A stretch of DNA of 64,000 nucleotides from Sphingopyxis sp. USTB-05 (GCF_023822045.1 NZ_CP084712.1:2108001-2172000), one strand, 5' to 3'. Shown: positions 26,383 to 35,326, counted from the first letter of the stretch. The notes: generated from the letters alone by a model not told the origin. Translations and numbers: made by a program.

Positions 26383-27045
26383 ATGAACGCATTTCCTTTC
26401 GCGACCGTCGGCTTCGACCTCGACGGCACGCTCCTCGATACGCTCGGCGACCTCGCTGCCGCGGTCAATCACGCGCTGGCACTGATGGATCGCGCCCCGC
26501 TGAGCCCGGACGCCGTGCGGCCGATGATCGGGCGCGGAGCGAAGCATATGCTGGAGGAAGGCCTGCGCGCGAGCGGCGGCGTTCCAGAGGGGGCGGTCGA
26601 GCGGCTCTATCCCGAACTGCTCGACTTTTACGGGGCGCATATCGCAATCGAAAGCCGACTTTTTCCTGGCGTAGTCGCCGCGCTGGACCGGCTCGACGCG
26701 CTGGGCGTAAAGACCGCCGTCGTCACCAACAAGGCCGAGCATCTTGCGCGCATGCTGCTTGCCGAATTCGGCTTGGCCGATCGCATGGCGACGATCATCG
26801 GCGGCGATACGCTGAATGTCCGCAAGCCCTCCCCCGAACCGATTCACGCGATGGTGGAGCGATGCGGCGGCGGCCGCGCGGCCTTTGTTGGTGACAGCAT
26901 TTATGACGTCATGGCGGCAAAGAATGCCGGCGTGCCGAGCGTCGCGGTCAGCTTCGGCTTTCTCGATCGCCCTGCGCCGGAACTTGGAGCAACCTATGTG
27001 ATCGACCATTTCGACGAACTGGTTCCGCTTCTCGCGACGCTTTAG
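26383..27045 (+). CDS. gph: Phosphoglycolate phosphatase, HAD family
   Basis: 220 residues from the ATG at 26383. HAD motifs: GFDLDGTLLDT, the TNK motif II, KPSPEP with the lysine, and GDSIYDVMAAKNAG. The Gph-type cap (AAAVNHALALMDRAPLS) is seen. It dephosphorylates 2-phosphoglycolate from DNA repair or Rubisco. Its stop codon lies inside the left arm of a 19-bp inverted repeat. Confidence 0.88.
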   Translation: MNAFPFATVGFDLDGTLLDTLGDLAAAVNHALALMDRAPLSPDAVRPMIGRGAKHMLEEGLRASGGVPEGAVERLYPELLDFYGAHIAIESRLFPGVVAALDRLDALGVKTAVVTNKAEHLARMLLAEFGLADRMATIIGGDTLNVRKPSPEPIHAMVERCGGGRAAFVGDSIYDVMAAKNAGVPSVAVSFGFLDRPAPELGATYVIDHFDELVPLLATL

Positions 27046-27137
27046 GGCGGATCGACATTCAGTTCAGGTACGTGAGCACCGGAAGCACGCGAAATCGCCA
27101 TTTGCAGGCTGTCATGGGCTGAATGTCGATCCGCCCT
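27044..27137. repeat. Perfect 19-bp inverted repeat with 56-base loop
   Basis: Arms 27044-27062 and 27119-27137 are exact reverse complements. They cover the gph stop codon on one side and touch the stop codon of the nucleotidyltransferase gene on the other. There is no T-run. It may work as a bidirectional terminator, or be a small mobile palindromic element. Confidence 0.85.
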
Positions 27138-28150
27138 TAGCGCTTGCGCCACTTCGTCCAGAGATGCCTCGCAAGCATCGCAGGCGGCATGCGCAGCCAG
27201 TGCGAGCGAATATAGAAAGCCTGTTCGAGCAGCGGATCGGTGACGCGGCCCCAATCGTCGCGCGCCAACAGGCGGCGGCGAAACCACGCATCGGCCGGGT
27301 CCTGGCGATCCCATTTCCCGGGCAGCTCCGCTCCATAAAGATCGCGCGCCAACCGCGCCGCCCGATGTACGGGCGTCCGCAACCCGTGGAGATCGGCGCG
27401 CGCATCGAGCTTGCCCCAATAGTCCGCGTCGGCCAGCGCGAATTCGCGCGTCATCAGGTGGAAATCCCACAGATTGCGCAGACCGCCCTGCAAATCGCCG
27501 TCGGCGAGCATATGCGCCGCGCAGTGGCACGCCATGTCGGCAGGGTTCAGCACCGCATGGCCGCTTCCGCTTGTCACGGCGTCGCTCATCAGCGCCAGCG
27601 CATCGGGCGTAATCCGGTGGGTGCGCGGCAGGATCGTGTGGTGGACGTCGATCATCCGGTCGCGCACTTTGTGGATCATCGGCGGCAGCTCGTGCATATG
27701 CTCGCGGTAATAGGCGTCGTCATAGGGATCCGACTTCACCCATTCCCATCCCGCCTTGAGCAACAGATTTTCGGCGCGGCGGATGTCGGAGGCGAGAACG
27801 AGGATATCAAGGTCGCCGATCTGCCGCCCCGCGGCGCACGCCATATCGGCAGCGGCATAGGCTGCCCCCTTCAGCAGCACGAACTCGATGCCCGCGGGCG
27901 CGAGCGCGCGCCGCGCCATCTCCGCCTCCCACAAGGCCTGCGCCTGCGCGACCTTGGCGGCCGCGCGCTGGTCGGCGAAGAGCGCGGCGACAGCCCGCGG
28001 AACGTCGGCATCGACAAGACGATACGCGAGCGTCGCAAGCATCGCCTCGCTACGCGCGACCCCGATCACGCCGTCCCAGTCGCGCGCGAGGAGCGTAGCG
28101 GGAGCACGCCGAGCCGCGAGCAGGTCGACGAAGGTCCGCACCGCGCTCAC
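27137..28150 (-). CDS. Nucleotidyltransferase of the HPr-rel-A-type system
   Basis: 337 residues. It resembles the uncharacterised nucleotidyltransferase family PF14907: an LLKGAAYAAA block, then the metal-binding GRQIGDLDILV (G...DxD), and IDVHHTIL later. The C-terminal half is helical and rich in Trp and Arg. It is last of four overlapping genes (MarR, PqqD-like, HprK-like, this); its ATG overlaps the kinase stop (ATGA). Homologues accompany HprK-like kinases in some lasso-peptide clusters. Substrate unknown. Confidence 0.82.
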   Translation of the reverse strand: MSAVRTFVDLLAARRAPATLLARDWDGVIGVARSEAMLATLAYRLVDADVPRAVAALFADQRAAAKVAQAQALWEAEMARRALAPAGIEFVLLKGAAYAAADMACAAGRQIGDLDILVLASDIRRAENLLLKAGWEWVKSDPYDDAYYREHMHELPPMIHKVRDRMIDVHHTILPRTHRITPDALALMSDAVTSGSGHAVLNPADMACHCAAHMLADGDLQGGLRNLWDFHLMTREFALADADYWGKLDARADLHGLRTPVHRAARLARDLYGAELPGKWDRQDPADAWFRRRLLARDDWGRVTDPLLEQAFYIRSHWLRMPPAMLARHLWTKWRKR

Positions 28151-29025
28151 CGGGCGGTTTCCGCCCAGAGCTGCTCAACCAGCGCGATGCCGGCGGCGCT
28201 GTCGGGATAGGAAATGCCGAACGCCGGCGTTTCGCGAACAAGCCGCGTCAGCGCGGCGAAGCCCGCTTCGCCAAGCGCGACATAGTTGGTCGACGCCTCG
28301 GTCAGCCGCACGAACGCCTCGCCCTCGCCCATCGGCTCGATCGCAGTTTCGCCGCCGAAGCGCGGAAACAGCAACAGGGCAGGACGCGCGGGTTCGTGCA
28401 TCGCGGCAATGGCGCTGGCACGCGGGATCAGGTGACGAATGTCGCCCTTGGGCGTCGCCGCAAGCAATGGCCCGAGCCGAGCCGGATCGACATGCGCCGC
28501 GACCTCAGCAATTGCGTCATTCTTCAGGCTGACCGCGCGCGGAAAGGCAAAGGCGTCGCCCGCGGCGGGGTCGATCAGCGTGAATTCGTCGCCCATCAAC
28601 CGCCAGTCGCCCTCAACGCCCTTCTCGCCGAGCAGCGCCGCGAGGGTCGATTTTCCCGACCCCGACTCGCCCGACATGATCAGCGCGCGGCCGTCCTTCG
28701 CGACCGCGCTCGCGTGGAGCAGCATGTGCCGCCGCCACCCGAGTGCGACCTGCAAATTCATACCCATTTCGGCCGCAAGCAGCCCCATCGACAAGGGGAG
28801 CGGCAGCGCGTCGGGAACGACAAAATCGCCCCCGATATGGACCGGGGGACGCAGCCGGCGCCGCCAGGGCCGCGCCGCGAACAGGCGCACCGTCGCGTCG
28901 GCGGGGCGCGCTTCGTCACGCGGATAGCCGGCGTAAAGTCGCTCAAGCGCCGCGATCGGTTCGGCCCAGTCGCTTCCGATCCGGAACTGCACCGGGCCGA
29001 CGGCAATGCGCGTACTATGCCTCAC
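28147..29025 (-). CDS. HprK-related kinase A
   Basis: 292 residues. The P-loop GESGSGKST lies about residue 125, and a Walker-B-like segment LMGDEFTLIDP follows, as in HPr kinases. The N-terminal HPr kinase regulatory domain is absent, replaced by an unrelated region. I recognise it as the HprK_rel_A type, which occurs beside a PqqD-like protein and a nucleotidyltransferase. No HPr or other PTS gene is in the window, so the substrate is not likely to be HPr. ATGA overlaps with both neighbours. Confidence 0.85.
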   Translation of the reverse strand: MRHSTRIAVGPVQFRIGSDWAEPIAALERLYAGYPRDEARPADATVRLFAARPWRRRLRPPVHIGGDFVVPDALPLPLSMGLLAAEMGMNLQVALGWRRHMLLHASAVAKDGRALIMSGESGSGKSTLAALLGEKGVEGDWRLMGDEFTLIDPAAGDAFAFPRAVSLKNDAIAEVAAHVDPARLGPLLAATPKGDIRHLIPRASAIAAMHEPARPALLLFPRFGGETAIEPMGEGEAFVRLTEASTNYVALGEAGFAALTRLVRETPAFGISYPDSAAGIALVEQLWAETAR

Positions 29026-29303
29026 GCCCGCTCCACCAACCCCATCGCCGCGAGTTCGTCGAGCCGCTCGGCAAGGATCGGCTGCACATCGTCATCGCCG
29101 TCGAAATCGAAGCTTGCCGCAAGCCGTGACGCGAGGAGCGCAGCACCGCACGGGTCGACGCCCATGGCTTCGAGGATTTCGGGCATCGGCGAGACGACGA
29201 GGTGCGTCTGCATGGACCGCCGGTCGAATATCGCGGTCAGCTCACCCAAGGGCTCGATACGCAGCGCGCCCGGCGGCGCGGCGCGATAGGTGCGATCAGT
29301 CAT
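29022..29303 (-). CDS. PqqD-like peptide chaperone (HPr-rel-A system)
   Basis: 93 residues, about the size of PqqD, a winged-helix RRE that binds precursor peptides for modifying enzymes. The fold pattern is seen in LTAIFDRRSMQTHLVVSP followed by a helical region and LAERLDELAAMGLVERA at the end. It overlaps the MarR gene by eight bases and the kinase by four. An RRE implies a peptide substrate, but no precursor gene was identified nearby. Confidence 0.8.
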   Translation of the reverse strand: MTDRTYRAAPPGALRIEPLGELTAIFDRRSMQTHLVVSPMPEILEAMGVDPCGAALLASRLAASFDFDGDDDVQPILAERLDELAAMGLVERA

Positions 29304-29742
29304 AGGTTTCGGCGGCGGCAGTCAGCTTCGCAAGGATGGCCATCAGCGTCGCGCGTTCGCCGGCGGTGATATTCGATTCAAGCTGCGCCTCGCTCGCCAG
29401 CGCCGCAGGAACGATCGCATCATAGAGCGAACGGCCCGTTTCGGTGAGTTCCAGATGATGTGAACGCCCGTCGGCTTCATGCGCCTGGCGCGCGATCAGA
29501 TTTCGGTCGGCCAGCGCCTTTGCAGCGCGGTTCACGGTAACCTTGTCCATCCGCGTCGCCTGCACCAGCTCGCGCTGGGTCTTGGGCTGTCCCTCGCCGA
29601 GCACCGCCATCAGTCGCCATTCGGGAATCTTGAGCCCAAAGCGATTCTCATATTCGGCGGCGATCCGGCTCGAAAGGGCATTTGACGCGATGGACAGGCG
29701 GTACGGCAGGAAATTGTCGAGATTCAGCTTCTTCGCGGCCAT
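29296..29742 (-). CDS. MarR family transcriptional regulator
   Basis: 148 residues from the ATG at 29742 (frame open to 29784). The winged helix is clear: FGLKIPEWRLMAVLGEGQPKTQRELVQATRMDKVTVNRAAKALADRNLIARQ..DGRSHHLELT. Its stop overlaps the PqqD-like start by eight bases, so it is the first gene of a four-gene unit and may control it. Ligand unknown. Confidence 0.9.
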   Translation of the reverse strand: MAAKKLNLDNFLPYRLSIASNALSSRIAAEYENRFGLKIPEWRLMAVLGEGQPKTQRELVQATRMDKVTVNRAAKALADRNLIARQAHEADGRSHHLELTETGRSLYDAIVPAALASEAQLESNITAGERATLMAILAKLTAAAETYD

Positions 29743-29829
29743 GCCTTGTATATCCCAAAAACCGTGAACCCCGGCGCGGACCATCCTATCGCCTGTTTCG
29801 GACCTGTGAAGGGCGCAATGTCGGGAAAA

Positions 29830-31896
29830 TCAGAAAGAAACGCGCGCGCCGACCCAGATCGTACGCGGCGTCGCGCGTTCGACGATACCCGACGAGGAAA
29901 TCGCTGCAGGGACAAGTTCGTCGAACAGATTTTCACCACGCGCCTCGATGCTGATCGCCTCGGCAAGCTTCCACGATACACCTGCATCCAGCGTGAGCGC
30001 ATCGCCCAGTTCCAGAAGCCCGAGGTCGTCCTCATTCTGCTTGCCGACATAGCGTAAGGTCGCAAAGCCACCGAACGGCCCATTCGCATTGCTGCGCAGC
30101 GACACGCTGCCGCCATGCTTCGCGATCTGCGCCGGGCGACGGCCGTCGAGCGTTGCGGCGCCGCCCGACGCGTCGACCTTTGCATCGGTGAAAGCATAAG
30201 TGGCGCGCAGCGTCGCGGGGCCGATCCGCTGCTCGGCGCTGACCTCGACGCCCTTGCTGTCGATCGCGTCGAGATTCTGCCGCTGGTTGAGGTTCGGCGC
30301 GAGCGTCACATTCGCGATCGCGTTCGTCAGATGATTGGCGAACAGCGTCGCGGACAGCTTCGTACCGTCGCTGTTCCAGTCGACCCCGACCTCGCCGCCC
30401 CACAGCCGTTCAGGCTTGAGCATTTCGTTTGCCGTAGTCACCTCGGCGCCGACGCGGAAAGGGCGGTAGAGTTCGTTGAGCGTCGGCAGGCGCCAGCCGC
30501 GATAGCCCGCGGCGCGCAACGACAGCGCGTCCGAGGTCCAGCGTACGCCTGCGCGGCCGCTGCCTTCCCACCCCTGCCGCGCCGCAAAGCGCAGGTCGGC
30601 GATCACGGGGCCGGAAATATTGCGTTCGAGACGATAGCCTTCGCCAAGCGACCAGCGATCGACGCGCCCGCTGAGCGTCCAGAGGAAGCCGTCATTCGCG
30701 TCGCCCGATGTCCATTCGGCGAAAGCGCCGACGGTATCGCTGCTGCCGCCGGCGATGCGGTGGCGGCCGGGGATCACGCCGCTAAAGAAGAAATCCTCTT
30801 CGGTACGGCCGACGGTGCGCCGCCAGTCGAGCCCGAGGCGCAGCGGATTGGCCCCGTCGAGTGCCGGACGCAGTTCGAACCGCGCGCCGAGCCCGGTCGC
30901 GGGAACGCGCTGGAACAGCGCCGGCGCGACGCTGTTCCGCCCCGCCGCGACGCTCGCAAAGCCGCTTTCGAAATCGCGGAGTTGGACATAGGCGAGCGCG
31001 AGCCATTGCGTCGCGCCGGCTGGATCGTGGACGAAGCGCAAGCTCGCATCGACACCGTCGAATTTGCTTTGCGTGAAATCGGTCCCGCGGTCGCGCCGGT
31101 CGGAAAAACCACGCACGCTGGCTTCGATCCGGCTGTCGTCACCGGCGTCGAAACGCAAACGCAGGCCAAGTCCGCCCTGTTCATAGGGCGCGGCGCGATC
31201 GACGCGGCCGCGCTGGCCGTTGGCGACGGGAATGAAGCCGTCGCCGCGGCTATAGCGGCCATCGACCGCCACCTTTCCCTCGCCGATTTCGCCGCCGGCC
31301 GACGCCGATGCGTCCCAGCCGTTGCGGCTGCCATAAGCGATGCTGGCTTCGACGCCATCGGTCATCGTCGAGAATAGGCCGACCGTTCCCGCCAGCGCTC
31401 CGGGACCATCGACCCCGCTCCCGCCGCCCCGGGCAACAAGGATGCCGCCAAGGTTGATCGCGTCATAGGCACTCCACGCGACCCACCCGCCGAAAGGGTC
31501 GGCCTGCGGTATACCGTCGAGCGTTACCAGCGCCCGCGCCGACGCGTTGCCGCCAAGGCCGCGCAACGTGATGCCCTGGCTGGTCGGGTGGGCGGAGCGC
31601 CCGTCCGATCGCCGAAACTGCACGATGCCCGCCTCGTCGCGCAGGCGGTTTTCGATGCGAGCGCCCAAGCCCTGTTCGGGATAGGCAATCAGGCTGGAGC
31701 CCTGCACCGTATCGCCGTCCGCCGGTTGGAGCGCCCCGCTCCCCCTTACGATGATGATTTCGGTCGGAATGCGCGGAACCCAAAAGCTGCAACAGCCGCC
31801 ATCGAATTCGGATTCCTCCGTTTCAGCCTGCGCGTCCTGCGCCATCGCCGCCGCCGGCAATGCCAGCGCGGCCGTTCCGATCAGAAGGCGGATCAC
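29830..31896 (-). CDS. TonB-dependent outer-membrane receptor
   Basis: 688 residues. Signal peptide ending AMAQ; TonB-box-like EIIIVRGSG; a plug domain with GITLRGLGGNASARALVTLDG; then a 22-strand barrel with many alternating aromatic strands, ending in the usual C-terminal phenylalanine (VGARVSF). Odd features: a Cys-Cys pair just before the TonB box and the short plug. No FecI/FecR or siderophore gene is nearby, so the ligand is unknown. maiA starts in the opposite sense of need: it ends at the receptor's start by a four-base overlap. Confidence 0.9.
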   Translation of the reverse strand: MIRLLIGTAALALPAAAMAQDAQAETEESEFDGGCCSFWVPRIPTEIIIVRGSGALQPADGDTVQGSSLIAYPEQGLGARIENRLRDEAGIVQFRRSDGRSAHPTSQGITLRGLGGNASARALVTLDGIPQADPFGGWVAWSAYDAINLGGILVARGGGSGVDGPGALAGTVGLFSTMTDGVEASIAYGSRNGWDASASAGGEIGEGKVAVDGRYSRGDGFIPVANGQRGRVDRAAPYEQGGLGLRLRFDAGDDSRIEASVRGFSDRRDRGTDFTQSKFDGVDASLRFVHDPAGATQWLALAYVQLRDFESGFASVAAGRNSVAPALFQRVPATGLGARFELRPALDGANPLRLGLDWRRTVGRTEEDFFFSGVIPGRHRIAGGSSDTVGAFAEWTSGDANDGFLWTLSGRVDRWSLGEGYRLERNISGPVIADLRFAARQGWEGSGRAGVRWTSDALSLRAAGYRGWRLPTLNELYRPFRVGAEVTTANEMLKPERLWGGEVGVDWNSDGTKLSATLFANHLTNAIANVTLAPNLNQRQNLDAIDSKGVEVSAEQRIGPATLRATYAFTDAKVDASGGAATLDGRRPAQIAKHGGSVSLRSNANGPFGGFATLRYVGKQNEDDLGLLELGDALTLDAGVSWKLAEAISIEARGENLFDELVPAAISSSGIVERATPRTIWVGARVSF

Positions 31897-32525
31897 GCGG
31901 GCTTGACCGCGTCGGGATGCGCCTTCTGGAATGCCTCCAGCGCCATGCAGGCCGCGTCGATCTCGGCCAGCCGCGGAAAGGCGTCGAGCGGCACTTCGAA
32001 GCGGCGCGCGTTATAGATTTGCGGGACGAGGCAGCAGTCGGCGATCCCCGGCGTATCGCCGCCGAGATAGCGGCCGTCGCCCGCCATCGCCTCCAATGCC
32101 TCGAACCCCTGCATGATCCACGTTGCGATCCAGCGGTCCTTGGTCTGCTCGTTGAGGCCAAGGTCGCGTTTCAGATATTTGAGCACGCGCAGATTGTTGA
32201 GCGGATGGATATCGCTCGCGATCACCTGTGCGCGCGCCAATGCGACCGCGCGCGGCATCGCCTCTTCGGGGATCAGCCGCGGTTCGGGGTAAGCACGATC
32301 GAGCCAGTCGATGATCGCCATGCTCTGGATGATCGGTTCGCCGTCGACGACAAGCATCGGGACAAAGCCCTGCGCATTCTGTTCCAGATACGCATCGCTG
32401 CGTTGCTCGCCCGCGATCAGGCTGACCTCGACGCGCTCATAATCGAGCCCTTTCAGGTTCAGCGCGATACGCACGCGAAAGCTGGCCGAGGAGCGGAAAT
32501 AATCGTGGAGGACGAGCTGGGTCAT
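31893..32525 (-). CDS. maiA: Maleylacetoacetate isomerase / glutathione S-transferase
   Basis: 210 residues from the ATG at 32525. The zeta-class glutathione motif SSASFRVRIALNLKG is near residue 10 (the canonical SSCS has Ala instead of Cys), followed by the thioredoxin-like half with IIQSMAIIDWLD and a helical C-terminal domain. Zeta GSTs isomerise maleylacetoacetate in tyrosine breakdown; no other gene of that pathway is in the window. The stop overlaps the receptor start, and the gene follows the diheme cytochrome by 7 bases. Confidence 0.85.
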   Translation of the reverse strand: MTQLVLHDYFRSSASFRVRIALNLKGLDYERVEVSLIAGEQRSDAYLEQNAQGFVPMLVVDGEPIIQSMAIIDWLDRAYPEPRLIPEEAMPRAVALARAQVIASDIHPLNNLRVLKYLKRDLGLNEQTKDRWIATWIMQGFEALEAMAGDGRYLGGDTPGIADCCLVPQIYNARRFEVPLDAFPRLAEIDAACMALEAFQKAHPDAVKPA

Positions 32526-32532
32526 GACCCGC

Positions 32533-33561
32533 CTAATGCGATGCTTTCGGCATCTCCGCAATCCATTGCCGCAGCAGCGCCGCACCTTCCTTGTGCACCG
32601 TCGACCGCCCGACCTCGGGCATCGCGATGCCGGGGTCGGTGCTTTCGAGGCGATAGATCAGAAAGCTGTGGTCGGGGTCGCCCGGCGCAACAGCAAAGTC
32701 CATCCCCCCGCTCCCCCGCCCCGCCGCCGTCGGGCGCTTGCCGATACCATAGTTCACGCCCGCCGGGTCATCGGTCCAGCGCAGGAACAGCCCGCTGTTC
32801 GAGGCGCTGCCCGCCGGATTGTGGCAATGCGCGCAATTGACGTCGAGGTAGGCGCGCGCGCGATCGGCGACGCTGCCGGCCTTGGCATCGTCCCATTGCG
32901 GCATCACTGGCTTGAGCGCCGCCGGATTTTCGAAATAGAGGCTACGCAGCTTGCCCGACGCCGCCGGGTCGACGATGAAATTGCGCGCCTTGGGCCCGAT
33001 CGGCACGATCTCTCCGCCAAGGCTGTGGCATTCCTTGCACTGATTCTTGTTCGGGACCGCGTAACGAATGCTATGCGTTTCGCCGTCGGGGCTCTTGAAG
33101 GTTACGGGAACGCGGCGCCCGCCCAAGGCCAAGGTCGCGTCCTTGCCGTCGGCATCCCAGATATAGGGAAGCGCCACCCACCCCGACGCCCGCCGTATCA
33201 GCAGGCGCGTCTCGACCGGCCGCCCGCCGTTGACGTCGTTCCAGCCAAAGCTTTTGACGAGCACCGTTCCCACCGGAAACTCGATGACTCCGTCGTTTCC
33301 GACCTTCGCCTTCTTTCCCGCCGGGATCGAGACGAAGCGATGCTTTTCGGTATAGTCGCTGAACAGCGGCGCGCGCAGCGTATAGCCGATGCCGGTCGCG
33401 GGCTGCCCGGGATCATTACCGCGAAACAAGCCGAACTCCGACAATTTGGGCGGCATCGCGTCGCTCTCCACGACAGCCTGATCGACGCCCGGCGGCGCAA
33501 GCGCCGCCCCACCGCTCGAGCATAATAATGCCGCAGAGAGCGCGGCCAATATCCGCTTCAC
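32533..33561 (-). CDS. SO2930-family diheme c-type cytochrome
   Basis: 342 residues from a GTG at 33561, which overlaps the stop of the beta-helix gene (GTGA); the long upstream frame has no signal peptide. A signal peptide ends near GGAALA. Two haem motifs are present, CKECH and CAHCH, about 90 residues apart. I recognise the domain as the family that is always found beside a parallel beta-helix protein (the TIGR03805/TIGR03806 pair), as here. Function unproven; probably a periplasmic redox partner or hydrolase-like reader of a polymer. Confidence 0.83.
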   Translation of the reverse strand: MKRILAALSAALLCSSGGAALAPPGVDQAVVESDAMPPKLSEFGLFRGNDPGQPATGIGYTLRAPLFSDYTEKHRFVSIPAGKKAKVGNDGVIEFPVGTVLVKSFGWNDVNGGRPVETRLLIRRASGWVALPYIWDADGKDATLALGGRRVPVTFKSPDGETHSIRYAVPNKNQCKECHSLGGEIVPIGPKARNFIVDPAASGKLRSLYFENPAALKPVMPQWDDAKAGSVADRARAYLDVNCAHCHNPAGSASNSGLFLRWTDDPAGVNYGIGKRPTAAGRGSGGMDFAVAPGDPDHSFLIYRLESTDPGIAMPEVGRSTVHKEGAALLRQWIAEMPKASH

Positions 33562-34772
33562 CGGACCTTCGCCTCCATCGCATCGGGCAGCTTGATCACC
33601 GGCAGCGCCGGGGGCGGCGTGCCCTTCGACAGGTCCGCGGGTGCCGGCTTCGCTTCGCTCTGCGGCGTTCTCACATCGGGCAGGTTCAGCGAAAGCACCC
33701 CGACCTTGTCGAGCACGATGGCATCGCCCGCGCCATCCCACAGCACCGGCGGGATGCTGCCGCCGAGCGCCGCCGCGATCATGTCGCCGCCGGGAAATTT
33801 CGGCGCATAGCCGGCCTTGCCATGCTGATTGCCGCGCACGACGATGCCCTTCGGCAGCGGCTGGTACTTCGGATCCTTATGCTCGTAGCGATAGCCGACG
33901 ATCATGACGTTTGCGGTGCCGTTCTGGTCGAACACATTGTCGAAAACCTCGACATTGCGGTTCGCCATGATGAGCACGCCCGTGCCGGTCGGGACGCTCG
34001 CGACAATATTGCCCTTCGGTGCAAAGTTCGGCGTACTATTGTCGTTGACGATATTTTCGAAGACACGGACATTGTGCCCGCCCTGCATCGGCAGGCTGGG
34101 CAGGTCGAACACGAGGATGCCGCCGGTATTCTTCGTCGCGATATTGTCGTGGACGTCGGCGCCATAGCTGTTCTCGATCTCGATCCCCGCGACATTTTCG
34201 GTCGCGATCGAATCGCGGACGACGATATTTTTCGACTGCCCGACATAAATGCCCGCATCCGACGCACCGCGCACGAAAACGCTGTCGATCAGCACGTCGC
34301 TGCTTTCGACCGGGTAGATACCATAGGCGCCGTTGGTTTCCTTTGGCCCCGCGGTCCATTCGACGCGCAGCTTGTAATAGACGATGCGGTCGGCGCCCTT
34401 CGACTTGATCCCGTCGCCCTTGGTGTTGAGCACGGCAAATTCGGTGAGCAAGACATCTTCTGAGGTGACGAGCAGCCCCTCGCCCGCGCCCTGCTGGCCC
34501 ATAAAATCAAGGATCGACCCGCCCTCGCCCGCCCCGGCGCCGCGTACGGTAACATTGGCGACGTCGAGCGACAGGCCGTCGGTAAGCTTCCATACGCCCG
34601 CACCCAGTTGCACGATGTCCCCAGGCTCGGCGAGGATGAGAGCCTCTTGCAGCTTTTCATTGGCGTCGGGCGTTGTTGCGCTGACGCTGATAACTTTCGC
34701 CGCCGCCGGATTGGCGGCAAATGCTGCCACGATGCAAAGCGTCGCCGCGTGGCGCAGGCCATGGAATCGCAT
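33558..34772 (-). CDS. Parallel beta-helix repeat protein, exported
   Basis: 404 residues. The signal peptide ends AAA near residue 26. The body is made of right-handed parallel beta-helix coils with repeated N-x-V-x-D/N steps (DVHDNIATKNTGGILVFDLP; NRNVEVFDNVFDQNGTANV). The C-terminus is proline-rich and lacks helix repeats. This architecture is that of carbohydrate-active or surface-polymer-binding proteins. Its pairing with a diheme cytochrome is a known conserved arrangement. Confidence 0.85.
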   Translation of the reverse strand: MRFHGLRHAATLCIVAAFAANPAAAKVISVSATTPDANEKLQEALILAEPGDIVQLGAGVWKLTDGLSLDVANVTVRGAGAGEGGSILDFMGQQGAGEGLLVTSEDVLLTEFAVLNTKGDGIKSKGADRIVYYKLRVEWTAGPKETNGAYGIYPVESSDVLIDSVFVRGASDAGIYVGQSKNIVVRDSIATENVAGIEIENSYGADVHDNIATKNTGGILVFDLPSLPMQGGHNVRVFENIVNDNSTPNFAPKGNIVASVPTGTGVLIMANRNVEVFDNVFDQNGTANVMIVGYRYEHKDPKYQPLPKGIVVRGNQHGKAGYAPKFPGGDMIAAALGGSIPPVLWDGAGDAIVLDKVGVLSLNLPDVRTPQSEAKPAPADLSKGTPPPALPVIKLPDAMEAKVR

Positions 34773-34869
34773 ATGTCTCTCCCCTTATTTTCGGGGAACA
34801 TGGTGCAAGACTTGACGGATGCCAAGCGTGTTGCTGACATATGTGTAGCTAACCCGGGGAGAGGTCGCT

Positions 34870-35283
34870 TTGATTCACAGATTTGGTTTGGCGCTTGTCG
34901 CCCTCATCGCCGTGCCGTCGATGGCCGCCGCGCCTGCGCCGATTGCCGGGCGCTGGAAAACCGACGATGGCAAGGCCGTCGTCGTCATGGCCGCGTGCGG
35001 CAACAAAATGTGCGGGCGCGTCGATCGCCTGCTGATCAAACAGCCCGCCGGCGGCCAGCTCGACGAACGTAACCCCGACAAGGCGAAGCGCGGCCGCAAG
35101 GTCACCGGCCTGCAGATTTACTGGGACCTTGTGCCGCATGGCGACGGCTGGAAGGGCGAAGGCTACAGCCCCGAGGACGGTCGCTATTACAAGGCGCATC
35201 TGCGCGCCAATGGCGGCAAGATGACGATGAAAGGCTGCGTCAGCCTGTTCTGTCGCACGGTGACGTGGACGAAGATGAGCTAA
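34870..35283 (+). CDS. DUF2147 family secreted protein
   Basis: 137 residues from a TTG start at 34870, supported by GGGGAGAGG upstream; no closer ATG exists. A signal peptide ends AAA near residue 21. The domain starts IAGRWKTDDGKAVVVMAACGNKMCGRV and has the pairs C..MCG and CVSLFCRTVTW, which fits DUF2147. Members are small periplasmic beta-barrels of unknown role. Divergent from the beta-helix gene. Confidence 0.87.
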   Translation: MIHRFGLALVALIAVPSMAAAPAPIAGRWKTDDGKAVVVMAACGNKMCGRVDRLLIKQPAGGQLDERNPDKAKRGRKVTGLQIYWDLVPHGDGWKGEGYSPEDGRYYKAHLRANGGKMTMKGCVSLFCRTVTWTKMS

Positions 35284-35290
35284 TTCTTAC

Positions 35291-35317
35291 CCTCCCCATC
35301 GCTTCGCGACGGGGAGG
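35291..35317. repeat. Intergenic hairpin between convergent genes
   Basis: CCTCCCC (35291-35297) and GGGGAGG (35311-35317) pair, with an inner 4-bp stem around a TTC loop. It lies between the ends of the DUF2147 gene and the racemase-like gene. No T-run, so it may be a weak bidirectional terminator or a REP-type unit; the same sequence type is common in sphingomonad genomes. Confidence 0.5.
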
Positions 35318-35326
35318 AAATTAGGA

